Of a stretch of 64,000 nt of DNA, positions 34,401-46,823 are shown in pieces (the stretch's first letter is position 1; every line of letters starts with the position of its first letter). Source of the stretch: Coremacera marginata (Eukaryota > Arthropoda > Insecta > Diptera > Sciomyzidae); contig OU612047.1 in the NCBI GenBank assembly GCA_914767935.1, positions 156,184,492 through 156,248,491 of the forward strand, written 5' to 3'. The notes under the pieces are model-generated. The model did not search any database. It was not told the DNA's origin and saw only the letters and a list, made by a program, of their open reading frames with translations. Both the position numbers and the translations under genes were made by a program.

Positions 34401-35259
34401 AAAACAAAAAAAAAAAAAAAACAAAACAACAAACAATCGTTGTAAAAGTAAAATAATTTAGCCTTAAGCAAGCATTTTTCTTTCTTTCTATTAATGTTGT
34501 TGTTCTCAATGTTAATGTGACTAAAATGCAAATGAAAATGACAGCAAAGCACGCTTAATTGACACACATAGGCAGACAATTATACACAATCGCACACACG
34601 CACACACACTAGCTGAGAGACACACCAATGAATGCTACCCGCTGTGCTGGGCACAATTTATGCTACAGGCAGTAGTCAACCAGCTACTAAGTCCTGATAT
34701 AAAGAAGCCAAGGCTGCCAAAAATATAATGGCAAAGCGGTTTGCTTATCAGTGAAGTGGTTAGTACTGGTTTGACTTTGCAATAACAGTTCATTAAATAG
34801 GTTATAGTGGCTTTTTGCGATTTTGCCTTTTGTAGTTGGAGTTCGAGGTTTTATAAATACTCTCTTATTTGGATTGATAAACAATGCTTTTAATAACAGT
34901 TCAAATGTGGTTTGTGCTTTTGGGCTACTTAAGTTTTAACATTACAAAGCGTGCTGTAATCAGTTTAGCTAACATTTTCAAATCAAAATGCAAGAACAAA
35001 ACACTAAAAGCAAACTGGTAAAAAATGTTAGAATTGTGCAATCTATATTATTACTACGCAAGCGCATAGGAATAGGGTAGCAATTGAAAGGTCTTGCTCT
35101 GTAGATGTACAATAAGGTTTTATTTTTTCTTAAATATTGTGTATTTTTAAAAAAAAACTGAAACAATTTTCTATGAAGCAAACCAAATTTTTTTTTTGGT
35201 GCCTAAAAGTATGTGATAGATTTTTATTATAATGCTATGATAAGTAATAACTGGGCTAT
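31485..35259. other. Non-genic AT-rich stretch
   Basis: No supportable gene. It contains a C-run patch at about 32264-32285 (CCGCCCCCCCCCTCCCC), poly-T at about 31450-31474, 33037-33058 and 34278-34301, and AT-rich low-complexity DNA. Short frames do not resemble known proteins. Confidence 0.45.
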
Positions 35260-37429
35260 TATAGAATATAGAATAGAATATAGAATATAGAATATAGAAT
35301 ATAGAACAGAGAATATAGAATATAGAATATAGAATATAGAATATAGAATATAGAATATAGAATATAGAATATAGAATATAGAATATAGAATATAGAATAT
35401 AGAATATAGAATATAGAATATAGAATATAGAATATAGAATATTGAATATAGAATATAGAATATAGAATATAGAATATAGAATATAGAATATAGAATATAG
35501 AATATAGAATATAGAATATAGAATATAGAATATAGAATATAGAATATAGAATATAGAATATAGAATATAGAATATAGAATATAGAATATAGAATATAGAA
35601 TATAGAATATAGAATATAGAATATAGAATATAGAATATAGAATATAGAATATAGAATATAGAATATAGAATATAGAATATAGAATATAGAATATAGAATA
35701 TAGAATATAGAATATAGAATATAGAATATAGAATATAGAATATAGAATATAGAATATAGAATATAGAATATAGAATATAGAATATAGAATATAGAATATA
35801 GAATATAGAATATAGAATATAGAATATAGAATATAGAATATAGAATATAGAATATAGAATATAGAATATAGAATATAGAATATAGAATATAGAATATAGA
35901 ATATAGAATATAGAATATAGAATATAGAATATAGAATATAGAATATAGAATATAGAATATAGAATATAGAATATAGAATATAGAATATAGAATATAGAAT
36001 ATAGAATATAGAATATAGAATATAGAATATAGAATATAGAATATAGAATATAGAATATAGAATATAGAATATAGAATATAGAATATAGAATATAGAATAT
36101 AGAATATAGAATATAGAATATAGAATATAGAATATAGAATATAGAATATAGAATATAGAATATAGAATATAGAATATAGAATATAGAATATAGAATATAG
36201 AATATAGAATATAGAATATAGAATATAGAATATAGAATATAGAATATAGAATATAGAATATAGAATATAGAATATAGAATATAGAATATAGAATATAGAA
36301 TATAGAATATAGAATATAGAATATAGAATATAGAATATAGAATATAGAATATAGAATATAGAATATAGAATATAGAATATAGAATATAGAATATAGAATA
36401 TAGAATATAGAATATAGAATATAGAATATAGAATATAGAATATAGAATATAGAATATAGAATATAGAATATAGAATATAGAATATAGAATATAGAATATA
36501 GAATATAGAATATAGAATATAGAATATAGAATATAGAATATAGAATATAGAATATAGAATATAGAATATAGAATATAGAATATAGAATATAGAATATAGA
36601 ATATAGAATATAGAATATAGAATATAGAATATAGAATATAGAATATAGAATATAGAATATAGAATATAGAATATAGAATATAGAATATAGAATATAGAAT
36701 ATAGAATATAGAATATAGAATATAGAATATAGAATATAGAATATAGAATATAGAATATAGAATATAGAATATAGAATATAGAATATAGAATATAGAATAT
36801 AGAATATAGAATATAGAATATAGAATATAGAATATAGAATATAGAATATAGAATATAGAATATGGAATATAGAATATGGAATATAGAATATAGAATAAGG
36901 AATATAGAATATAGAATATAGAATATAGAATATAGAATATAGAATATAGAATATAGAATATAGAATATAGAATATAGAATATAGAATATAGAATATAGAA
37001 TATAGAATATAGAATATAGAATATAGAATATAGAATATAGAATATAGAATATAGAATATAGAATATAGAATATAGAATATAGAATATAGAATATGGAATA
37101 TAGAATATGGAATATAGAATATAGAATAAGGAATATAGAATATAGAATATAGAATATAGAATATAGAATATAGAATATAGAATATAGAATATAGAATATA
37201 GAATATAGAATATGGAATATAGAATATGGAATATAGAATATAGAATAAGGAATATAGAATATAGAATATAGAATATAGAATATAGAATATAGAATATAGA
37301 ATATAGAATATAGAATATAGAATATAGAATATAGAATATAGAATATAGAATATAGAATATAGAATATAGAATATGGAATATAGAATATGGAATATAGAAT
37401 ATAGAATAAGGAATATAGAATATAGAATA
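35260..37429. repeat. Heptanucleotide tandem array (TAGAATA)n, about 2.17 kb, about 310 copies
   Basis: The unit TAGAATA repeats almost without change from 35260 to 37429. Single-base variants (for example CAGAGAA near 35307 and ATTGAAT near 35441) are rare. Near the right side a variant block of about 45 bases (units with TATGGAA, TATGGAA, then TAAGGAA) recurs at about 36859, 37091, 37211 and 37373, showing higher-order repeats. Because the unit is 7 bases long, all frames stay open on the minus strand and give spurious 770-residue repeats of YILYSIF; they are not genes. Confidence 0.97.
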
Positions 37430-37609
37430 CTGAATTTACAAAATACAATGAACAATATACAATATACAACATGCAATATACAATATATAATGTACAGAAT
37501 ACAATATACAATAAACAATATACAATATACAACATGCAATATTCTGTATACAGTATACAATACACAATATAAAATATGTAATATAAATACAGAATATAGA
37601 ATGTATTAA
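37430..37609. repeat. Degenerate satellite tail of the heptamer array
   Basis: A related but different set of units (ACAATATACAATATACAACA, with TGCAATAT) continues directly from the array for about 180 bases and then fades. An older or diverged portion of the same simple-sequence region. 37610-37857 beyond it is AT-rich with no gene. Confidence 0.7.
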
Positions 37610-37857
37610 TAAGATAAAAAAATGTTTGCTAATGAATGAATAAAAATCTAATTTTGGACTTAAATAATTTTTTTATTACATTAACATATTTTTGTATATA
37701 AAATACTATTATAAGTATTGTAATTTTTTGAGAAAACATTTTATATTTTTGGCATTTTTTGGAAAAATATTTAAATATAGATGCGCAGCTAATGGTTTAA
37801 CTTAAATGATTTTTATTAAATACTTTGCTTAAATTTTTGTACAAAAAAGAATTGAAT

Positions 37858-38490
37858 TACTTACTTACTTACTTAGTTGGTCGTAACAACCCGTGTCCGG
37901 GTTTCAACCGACCTCATCAGCTCTCGCCAGGCGCCTCTGCTTTGCGCGCGCCTTCTCCAATCGGATACACCAAGTGCGGTAAGGGCTTCCTCAGCCTGGT
38001 CCATCCATCGGAGGCATGGTCTCCCTCGTCGTCGTTGACCAGCGACCCTCGCCTCGAGCACCTTTTTCGCTGGAGCTTCGTCGTTCATACGATGGACATG
38101 ACCCAGCCAGCGTAGTCGCTGCACAGTTATACGCCGAACTACGTCAATGTCATCGTAGAGCTCATACAGCTCGTGGTTCATTCGGATGCGATAGTCATCG
38201 CTGATTCGAACAGGACCGAAGATTTTGCGAAGAACTTTTCTCTCGAACACCCCCAGAGCGGCTGCGTCAGTTGCGAAACTACCCATGCCTCAGCGCCATA
38301 AAGCAGCACAGGTAGAACGAGCGTCTTGTAGAGTGTTAGTTTTGTCGATCGAGAGAGGGCTCTGGAACTTAGTTGCTTACTGAGCCTGTAGTAGCACCTA
38401 TTAGCAATTATTGTTCTTCGCTTTATCTCCAGGCTTATTTCGTTTTTGGTATTAATGGCGGTGCCAAGGTAAAGAATTGAATTAGTATTA
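37858..38490 (-). mobile_element. 5'-truncated RTE-like LINE, C-terminal coding end
   Basis: Minus-strand coding: YLGTAINTKNEISLEIKRRT from about 38475, then LYKTLVLPVLLYGAEAW near 38300, a one-base frameshift near 38285, then ALGVFERKVLRKIFGPV, QRLRWLGHVHRMNDEAPAKK and GRPCLRWMDQ, ending at 37873. The RWLGHV.RM motif is typical of RTE-type LINE C-termini. The 3' end is a short (TTAC)n/(GTAA)n tail at about 37858-37878, also usual for that clade. The fragment is much more GC-rich than its surroundings, suggesting recent arrival or a GC-rich donor element. The RT catalytic core is missing. Confidence 0.8.
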
Positions 38491-39202
38491 AAATTTAGAA
38501 TATTTAGTATTTAGGTGGAGATATTTGCATCGGAAGATAACTATCCTCATTCTTAGGTTATTTTCAAAAACACATTGTTATTTAAGACTTTCTATAGTTT
38601 AACATCATGTGAATATTTTAGATATTACAGTAAGAGATTTTTTATTTCATTAAAAAACATTTGCTAAATTAGAAAAACGCACTTCTAGTTTTTCTCATAG
38701 GGATCGATCATTTATTGAAAAATTCCTTGTACTGAAAAGGATTCCATAGTTTTGAAGATATGTGAAAATAATAGCAATTTTAGATAACATCAACATCTAA
38801 GAATGGGAAAATAAAAAAACATTAGAAAGTCAAATCTGCATATATCTCAGCAACTTTTTAATATATTTATTAAATTATATTTTATCTAAAAGTTCAATTG
38901 AAATACGGAAATACTTTTAAACTTATGAGTACTGATGAAAATGTTTTATTTATGAGTACAGAACAAGCGCACAATTTTAATTTATAAATTTTTAAGAGCT
39001 TTTATTTTGCATTTATGCTCCAAATCTGTCCGCGCCAAAATTAGAAATTGGAGTTTAGGTAACGATATTTTTACATTGTCAAAATACAGTAGTGGTAAAC
39101 AGTGGCAACCTGTTAACAGTGGCAACCAGCAAGCCTCACCCCTAATACTTTAATATTTACATGTTTTACTACTTTGACCTTAAAATTAATTTGTTCTTAA
39201 TA
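38491..39202. repeat. AT-rich stretch ending in a fragment of the GCAGGTTGCCACC element
   Basis: No gene. At about 39075-39128, GTCAAAATACAGTAGTGG ... CAGTGGCAACCTGTTAACAG and GTGGCAACCAGCAAG match the right end of the element at 18812-19690 (GTCAAAATACAGCAGCGGTG...). The left end is not found, so it is a fragment. Confidence 0.5.
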
Positions 39203-39756
39203 TGTTATCTTATCTTATCTTATCTTATCTTATCTTATCTTATCTTATCTTATCTTATCTTATCTTATCTTATCTTATCTTATCTTATCTTATCTTATCT
39301 TATCTTATCTTATCTTATCTTATCTTATCTTATCTTATCTTATCTTATCTTATCTTATCTTATCTTATCTTATCTTATCTTATCTTATCTTATCTTATCT
39401 TATCTTATCTTATCTTATCTTATCTTATCTTATCTTATCTTATCTTATCTTATCTTATCTTATCTTATCTTATCTTATCTTATCTTATCTTATCTTATCT
39501 TATCTTATCTTATCTTATCTTATCTTATCTTATCTTATCTTATCTTATCTTATCTTATCTTATCTTATCTTATCTTATCTTATCTTATCTTATCTTATCT
39601 TATCTTATCTTATCTTATCTTATCTTATTTTATCTTATCTTATCTTATCTTATCTTATCTTATCTTATCTTATCTTATCTTATCTTATCTTATCTTATCT
39701 TATCTTATCTTATCTTATCTTATCTTATCTTATCTTATCTTATCTTATTTTATCTG
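39203..39756. repeat. Pentanucleotide microsatellite (TATCT)n, about 110 copies
   Basis: A very pure (TATCT)n array of about 550 bp. Two single-base variants (TATTT) are seen, near 39626 and 39746, exactly 120 bases (24 units) apart. Two spurious frames of about 200 residues (repeats of LILSY) result from it. Confidence 0.97.
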
Positions 39757-40586
39757 TTCTTAAAACACACTCATAAAAACTTACGAATGTTATGTACGTT
39801 GTATGTATGTGTGTTTTAGTAAGTATTAGATTTACAATATATAAAGTATTTCTTCTAAAATTACAATTTTTTCGCCGATTTCTGAATTTTTATTTTTGGG
39901 AAATATATTAAGTGAAATCTTTTAATGACGATGTTTGACAGTTTTTTTTTTTTTGGATTATGATGTTCTGAGAATGATAACGCCCAGAGTTTCCCATATT
40001 TTTTTTATGGGAATTTTACTGAAAGTCTAAAGCCAAAGTTTTAAATGGTCGAACAGTGGAATTAACAAATGTTATTTATCAATTTTACCTTGAATATTTT
40101 CTTTGAGAGTATCTACTAAAGATTTTCATCGAACATTTTTGAATACTCAAAGTTAATGAATCATAAAACTTAAATCATCAATAAGTGTTTTTAACGAAAG
40201 AAAAAATATTTTGTTTGATTAAGAATTATAAAGATAAAAAAAATATTCAAATATTCAGAACAATATTCATTCCAGAACTATAAACATCAAATACAAATCT
40301 TCATTAATTCACTTAGTTTTAAAGTCTGAACCTTATTTAAGTAGAATAAATTCCATTTCATTGGCAAATTTAAATAGAATCATTATGCTACCGCACCTGT
40401 TGGTTCGCATTAAATTTCAGACGCCCCCTGTCACCCTCACACCTCTCTCTCCATACTATTTTCCAGTAAAATAATTAAGCCATCCTCTTACAAAGGCTTA
40501 TATATTGGTGCGCCTGACTGCCACTAATGGTTTTTCTTGTTTGTGTTGGTAAAGTCTTCGGCAAATAGATACATGTTTGACCGTTG
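39757..40586. other. Non-genic stretch
   Basis: AT-rich, no supportable gene or element. Confidence 0.45.
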
Positions 40587-40799
40587 CACAGTGGGGTAAG
40601 GTACACCGTTTAAGGAGATTAATTAACACAAGCTTTTTAGCTATTCCAAAACTGTGTTTTAATTAATTATATTTTAGAAAGTAAAAAACAAGTATTAATT
40701 TAGCTGCTTCAGGGGAAAATTTATTTTAACAATAATGATTTGTCCCAGTTGGGAATGATATATATTTAAGTTAATACTTCTCTTCTGGTCACATCTTTT

Positions 40800-41240
40800 C
40801 AGTAGGAAATATTTTTGAGTCCCTATCGTCTCACAGTTCTCTCTTCACAATAATCATCATTGTCATCATCTCCACATTTTCATTCGATTCATCTTCCGCT
40901 GGTTCTATACATATAATATATGATTGAATGTATTATTCGGAAAACTCTGCAGTTTTTTCTTTGGTACTTTCTTTTTGCTTGATATAACAGCCTTCGAACT
41001 GATTAAAAGCCTGTTGAAAATATCTTCATTGTATTTTGCCCTACTATTGATATCAAAGAGTGTGATATTTTCTCCGGTCCATGTATATTTAATAAATATT
41101 TTTCTAGCGTTGTAGGTATATAGTACCAGGGATAGTTTTCAACAAATATGTAGCAGTGCTTAGAGCGAATTCTCGAAATTTTTTAAGTTTAACTTCATGA
41201 CCACTGCTAACGACAATAAGAATATTATGCATTTTTCTTT
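40800..41240 (-). pseudogene. Transib transposase C-terminal relic (copy A)
   Basis: Minus-strand reading gives MHNILIVVSSGHEVKLKKF followed by REFALSTATYLL, matching MHTVLIVISCGHEVNIEKF and RGFALDTARYFV of copy B at 48920-49333. Further on KIFSTGF with a frameshift matches IFNRFLITSDP of copy B, and an acidic stretch EPAEDESNENVE fits the acidic tail of copy B. The segment carrying the third catalytic Glu is deleted. Dead. Confidence 0.6.
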
Positions 41241-42574
41241 TTAACTCTTTCACGTTCAATATTTTGTTAGGTTAGGCAGATTTCTTTAAGTGATCATTTT
41301 AGGCTAACTTGAAATCTAGGAACTCGAAAAACATGGTTTCATTCGATTCGAATTATCGTTTGGATTTTTGAAATTGTTTTCCCCATACAACATGGTGCAT
41401 GAAGTACAAAATTTTTTTCAAATTTCAAATGAAAATTGAAACCCACAAAAATCAATTTTAAATGTTTTAACTTCTAATATGTTGGAAAATTATTATTCAG
41501 AAGTTATTTAAACTCATATCAGCAAAAAAAATCACTGATAAAAGATCGAATGCAAAATTAGTCTTATCTCAAGCAATATCAACAATGAAATAAAATATAA
41601 AAATTTTTCCGATTCCCCCGAAAATCATTTCAAACAGAGCTTCAGAAATGTGACTTTATAAGTTCATACTCTCCAAAACAAAAAAGTACTGTTACTAATC
41701 CTAGACAAGCGTCTGAAAAAGTTGTTGTACACATACAACAGGTACATGAGAGGGTTAAATTAACATACACCCTACTACACCATACTATTATTGAACCCGC
41801 GCTCGCTCTCAAAACGGCGTCGAAATAAATATTTTCTATTTGAATTTCGCAATATTTGAATTTTGACATCGAACAAACTGTTGACAAATAAACGTCGCAG
41901 AAAAAAAATATACAAAGTTTTGGCGGACAATATTTTTAAAGCAGATTTATTTGAAGTTGTAAAAAGAAATTGAGCAAGAATAATTTTACAATAAGTTTCA
42001 CACCAAATATTGTAGGTTAAATGTTGGTAAAAGATATCACACAAGGCTCTTCTAAAGGAAATATTTAAAGAAAGTCCTTTTTCGAAGAGTCTCCTCAATC
42101 AATTCAACGAATGTTAAATAAATTCTCTTCAACATATCGAGTGCTTGAATTGTTTTTCAATACTTGCGTAATTCTTAATTTCGTATGGTCAAATACTTAA
42201 GGTTAACCTTGTAGAGGTCGGCTGAACCGGAATTATTAATGTGGTTCTATGGGAAATATTGTTGTTATTGAGCTTTAGTGCATGAGAAACGCAAAAAAAT
42301 CGAGGTAATATTTTCAACCAAGTTCAACAGACCACAGTCTGGTTGATGTTTGCGACACGTTATCATATCATGAAGCAAATTTTGTGCTTCTGAACTCCTA
42401 ACCCATAGAAAAATGCCGATTTTCTGTGCCCTCACAAGCAAATTCGTAAGTTGTATAATTCCTTAGAATGTTCTTTTAATGTCTTGTATATGTTAAGGGA
42501 ACACGTTTACTTCAGAATTCAACAATTTTTTATCTCATTTCAACAATTTTTTTCTGAAATCAACAATTTTTTTT

Positions 42575-42950
42575 TGATGCTTACAATTAAAATAAATATA
42601 TTTCACAACAAAAGAACAGTGATGTTCCTCTACGTGACGACTGTAATTGCCCACAATTTTGGTGTAGGCAATGTCGACATTTTTTAGACGATGTTGACAA
42701 TTTTTAGACAAATTCAACAATTTTTTGATGCTTAGAATTAAAATAAATATATTTCGGATTTGTATTGGCATTGCCTCCAGTGATGTTCCTCTACGTGTCA
42801 AATGTTATTGTCGACAATTTCGGTGTATATAATGTCGACAATTAGTAGACAATGATGACAATTTGTAGACAATGTCAACAATTTGTAAACAATGTCGACA
42901 ACTTGTAGACAATGTAGTCAATAATGTACGCAATGTAGACAATAGCAGTA
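42575..42950. repeat. Duplication of about 150 bp and a GTCGACAAT-type minisatellite
   Basis: TTTTTTTGATGCTTACAATT...GTGATGTTCCTCTACGTG (about 42569-42639) recurs at about 42722-42798. Then short units of about 18 bp (AATGTCGACAATTTGTAGAC and variants) repeat some seven times at 42830-42950. No coding capacity; lies inside Transib-like element A. Confidence 0.6.
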
Positions 42951-44232
42951 CTGCAGTCGATATTAGCAGCATTACTGGTTAAAATTACCTGCTTTCTCTG
43001 AGCAGATTGGGAGAATTTTTTCCAGCTGGGCCAATTATATAACGAGTAACTGGTTGACGTTTCGAAGGTCAAAGAAATTTTTTCGCATCTATTACACTCC
43101 AGGAATTAAAGATGTTCCAATAGAAGACGAAAATTTTCACTGATTATATAAATGAATTTGTGTGAATATTTGTGTAAAAAATTAAATTGAGAGTACTGAT
43201 AAAGCAATTTGGTAGCGCATTTTCAGTTATGATTGCATGATATAACGAACATGGTAGCAGCAGGAGTGCTTGTGCTCTCATTTTGCCAACCGTTACTGCA
43301 AAAATCGTTTAAAAATTTTCCTGTTTGCTTATGTACATACTCTTTATTATTTTCTATGAACTTTGACAGTTTTGAGTATAAGCTCTCTCACTTGCTCATT
43401 AATAGTTCAATAATATAAGATTTATGTTTTTTTTTTAAGTTTTCTCTAATTAGTTATTTTAAAATGAAAACTGAATGAGAGCAATGTCATTTAAGCAAAA
43501 AATACACACGCTTGCCTAAACATTACTCTATTTGGTACTAAATTGGCTACTATGAATATTTTCTACTACTTCTAACGATCCGTTTTCTTTGTGCACCAAT
43601 AATTTGCTAAGCTCTCTTTACTTATTTGACTTGAACGAAAACTCATTTAATAAATATATTTCATATACAAAAAATAAAACAAAAGTAAAAATCGTATTAT
43701 ATTTTAATACTTTTTCATTTACAATTTGTTATAAATTATTTAATATTTGCATAATCTTTTAAATGTTCGAACAAAATTTTATTTCTTAATTTTCTTGAAA
43801 TGTATGACTTAAGAACCGTTAACTCCATTAACAAAATTTTTGCAATTAACAATGCAGTATTTTATAGTTTTTACCTTTAATTAAATTTTTTAATTTATCT
43901 CCAAATAATGTGCTTCCTTACCCACTGTGCGCCGCAAGTGTTCGTCACCTCACTCATTCTCTTTGCCACTTCAATCAAATCATCAGACAAAAGCTCAAAC
44001 AGAAAACAAAGACATTCCCCTAGAGTGAGTAAGCAATGGCCTTAAATAACGGTGTATCCCACCGGGAAAGTGTTCGCTGAAGTGTTAATAATCTAGGCAT
44101 AATTCAAATATTTTTCACAATTCACAAGCCTTAAAGTATGCCACAACTTTTTAAGCAATGCGTATCAGTATTTGTGCGAGAATGCGTGAGGTGTGTGCTT
44201 GTGTATTGCTTGCTATAACTGCTGATAATAAT

Positions 44233-45331
44233 TTACACTGAACGAAAAAATGTACTTAAAATCAATGAATTTTTATTCATGAAATTATTCTAAAAAAAAA
44301 AAAATAAGAGGAATAAGAGGCTGCGAGTTCAATTTATACAGAAATGGCCAAATAACACAATTTTTTTTTTTTCAGAAATTCCAATGTATTTAACATTCAT
44401 ATAAGTTCTATTTTACTCTTTTTATAAGTTTAAAACTCAAACCACTTCAAAAAAAAGTAGCGGCTATTTTTTTTTTGTATAAAAGTGTTTCAATACAGAA
44501 ACACACAAAGTGACAGCAATACAGAATGTGCTGTCAAAGGTTAAATTGAAAGGAAAAATTTAAATTTGAAGTACAAAAATATTGAATTTGAAGTTAAAAA
44601 TCTTTTTAGTTATAGTTTATTATGTATATTTATATACCAGACCTATTTTTCTGTTGTAAAATTGTAACATTCCAAGAATTTTTTAAAAGATTTTTTTTTA
44701 TTGATTTAATATTTCTGATATTTGGGCGGGCTCGGTGCGGGCAGCTACCTCTCTTTACACGATTAAGAAATTGTTCACTTTTTGGGGTATAGCTACAGCC
44801 TTTAATATTTATCGTACAAAGATAAAATATATGCTAAAATATAAGTTGTATGGCAAATGAAACGATTTTGGCCATTTTCTTTAATAAAGTCACAAAATAT
44901 CAAAATTTTAGAAGACAAATTCACATTTCCGTATCAGAAAAAGCATGCATAAAATGCTACAGTAGCTGCTTATGTTGTTGTTATGGTGATTGGTTTGATT
45001 CGTGCCAAAATCACAAACGCAACATCGTGTCGTTTATTGAAACAATCGTTTTACTTATGTTGTAAACAACTGCTTATGTTGTTTACATTAGTTCAATAAA
45101 TCTGTTCTTTGAGTGTAAGAATATAAATCAATGAATGACTTTTGTTGTTTCAGTGAAGAGTTAATTAATTTAAATGAACAGTTAATTGACTCAAGAACTT
45201 GTTCTTGAACTCTTAAGAACAGAGCTTCATTGAACCAATAAACGCGTAAATTGGACCAATTTTAATTAATGATTCATTGAAACAAATAACTTTTTCTTTG
45301 ATATTATGTACGTTTTTTTGTTTCAGTGTAA
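44233..45331. repeat. TIR element, CACTGAA family, about 1.1 kb
   Basis: The left end TTACACTGAACGAAAAAATG (44233) is the inverse of the right end CGTTTTTTTGTTTCAGTGTAA (to 45331) with a few changes; TTA/TAA flank the CACTG/CAGTG. The smaller copy at 26873-27160 shares internal words, so this one probably carries extra internal sequence (about 44300-45110). No recognisable protein. Confidence 0.55.
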
Positions 45332-46823
45332 GATTTTATATCAAATAATGCTAGTGTTGTTACTTTGTTCATTGTTTTTTTTTTTTTTTTTTTGTTGTGT
45401 GCTGCTCATGTCAGCCAGCGTCACCCTTTCCATTGCGCTCAGCTATTGATAAGCGATGCACAACACACTTTAATATAAATCGGCAAATAATAATGAATAA
45501 TAACGTATAAATCAATAAATCACATAATGAAAGTATTAAGCTTTAGCGTAAATTTATTACTTTTAGCAAATTCATTGAATTAATTAGAAAAAAAGACTGT
45601 AGCTGTAACGCTACATAATGGCGGAAGTGCGAGAAGTAGGCAAGCAAATGATAAAGCGTCACAGTTTTTGTCATCGGGAGCAAAGATAAATAAATGTGTG
45701 GAAAATAATATTTATATATTTGTATTTCATTGTTCATATATTGAAACAATGATAAGAAACTTTGCTCGTTTGTTTTGTACAAGTTTGGAATTAATTATTA
45801 TTATATTGACTTGAATAAGAGTTTCCAAATTAATTTCAGTAGCCAACTATTGCATACTTCTGCACAGAGATTTACTTATAACATCTAAAGAGAAATTATT
45901 GCATGTGTTTAGGTGCTTTTGTCAAAATATTTTTTGGGGAATATTAATAATTTTTGCTTTTTACGATACTTGCATATTTATACATACATACTGCATACTT
46001 TAAGGTGTTGAATATTTTAAAATTTCTTTCCTATTATAACATTATTATTTTAAATATTTGTGGCAACTCAAACAATGCCTAAAATTTTTAAATATTTTGC
46101 CTTTAATAATAGAACAAAATGTAAATTAAATAAGTTAACGTTGATCTTGCTTACTGCTTTGCTTTTCCTTTTGTTTTTCCATGCACATATGTCATTAAAT
46201 ATTAGAATGATAAAATTTGTTGTGAGCATTTAGGCATGAACTTTTTTTCATTTGATGCCAGTAGGCATTGGCAGGTATTCGAAGGGCTACTAACAGGTCT
46301 TGAAATGGATTTGGCAGGCCTACCCTACTCGTAGCCCAGCCCATACACTTTTTTATATGAAATGGCCAAATTGTCCATGCCTTTAGCTCTCCCTGCTTTA
46401 AAGAGACCTACTATAAGCAGTCCTTTAGAATGGCTTAAAGAAGGGGTGAACCAAAAAAATTAAAAAAATATTTTTTCTTATTTTATTTTTATGTATACCT
46501 ACCTATATATTCTGTGAGATAAGAATATTTCTAAGTCATGACTATGATTATAATTAAATTTTTTTGAATAAATATATATTATAATTTTAACGAAAAAGTT
46601 ACCCTGAAATATAAGCAAAACCAGTTTTTGTAAGAAAAATATAAATGTTGTACTGCCTTTGGTAGCGAAAAATTAGGCTTTATAAAAGCGCTCGCAAAGG
46701 CAGTGAGGATGTCATGTGTCTTACAGCCATTTTTGTAAAACCCCTAGCCAAATTGTTTTCTCAATTTTATGGATAGTATTTTTTGTAGTCGCTGAAAAAT
46801 TGTTTGTAACAATTGATTTTTAC
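45332..46823. other. Non-genic stretch
   Basis: No supportable gene. A somewhat less AT-rich patch at about 46255-46440 has no recognisable content. Confidence 0.4.

Larger units (their letters stand above)
40587..43929 (-). mobile_element. Transib-like DNA transposon A (degenerate), about 3.3 kb
   Basis: The left end CACAGTGGGGTAAGG and right end CCTTACCCACTGTG (to 43929) are inverted repeats. The first seven bases, CACAGTG, equal the V(D)J recombination signal heptamer. Flanks are CGTTG on the left and CGCCG on the right, a decayed match to the 5-bp CG-rich duplication typical of Transib. A relic of the transposase C-terminus lies just inside the left end (40800-41240, minus strand). The interior also holds GTCGACA-type tandem repeats. 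A second inverted match to the left end (GTGTATCCCACCGG, about 44056) raises the possibility of another boundary or an adjacent copy. Confidence 0.6.

Noticed and set aside
35227..37565. Two minus-strand open frames of about 770 residues
   Set aside because: They translate the TAGAATA array. A 7-bp unit without stops stays open in several frames and yields the same heptapeptide in each; there is no promoter, codon bias or domain.
39161..39819. Two plus-strand frames of about 200 residues (LILSY repeats)
   Set aside because: They translate the (TATCT)n microsatellite only.
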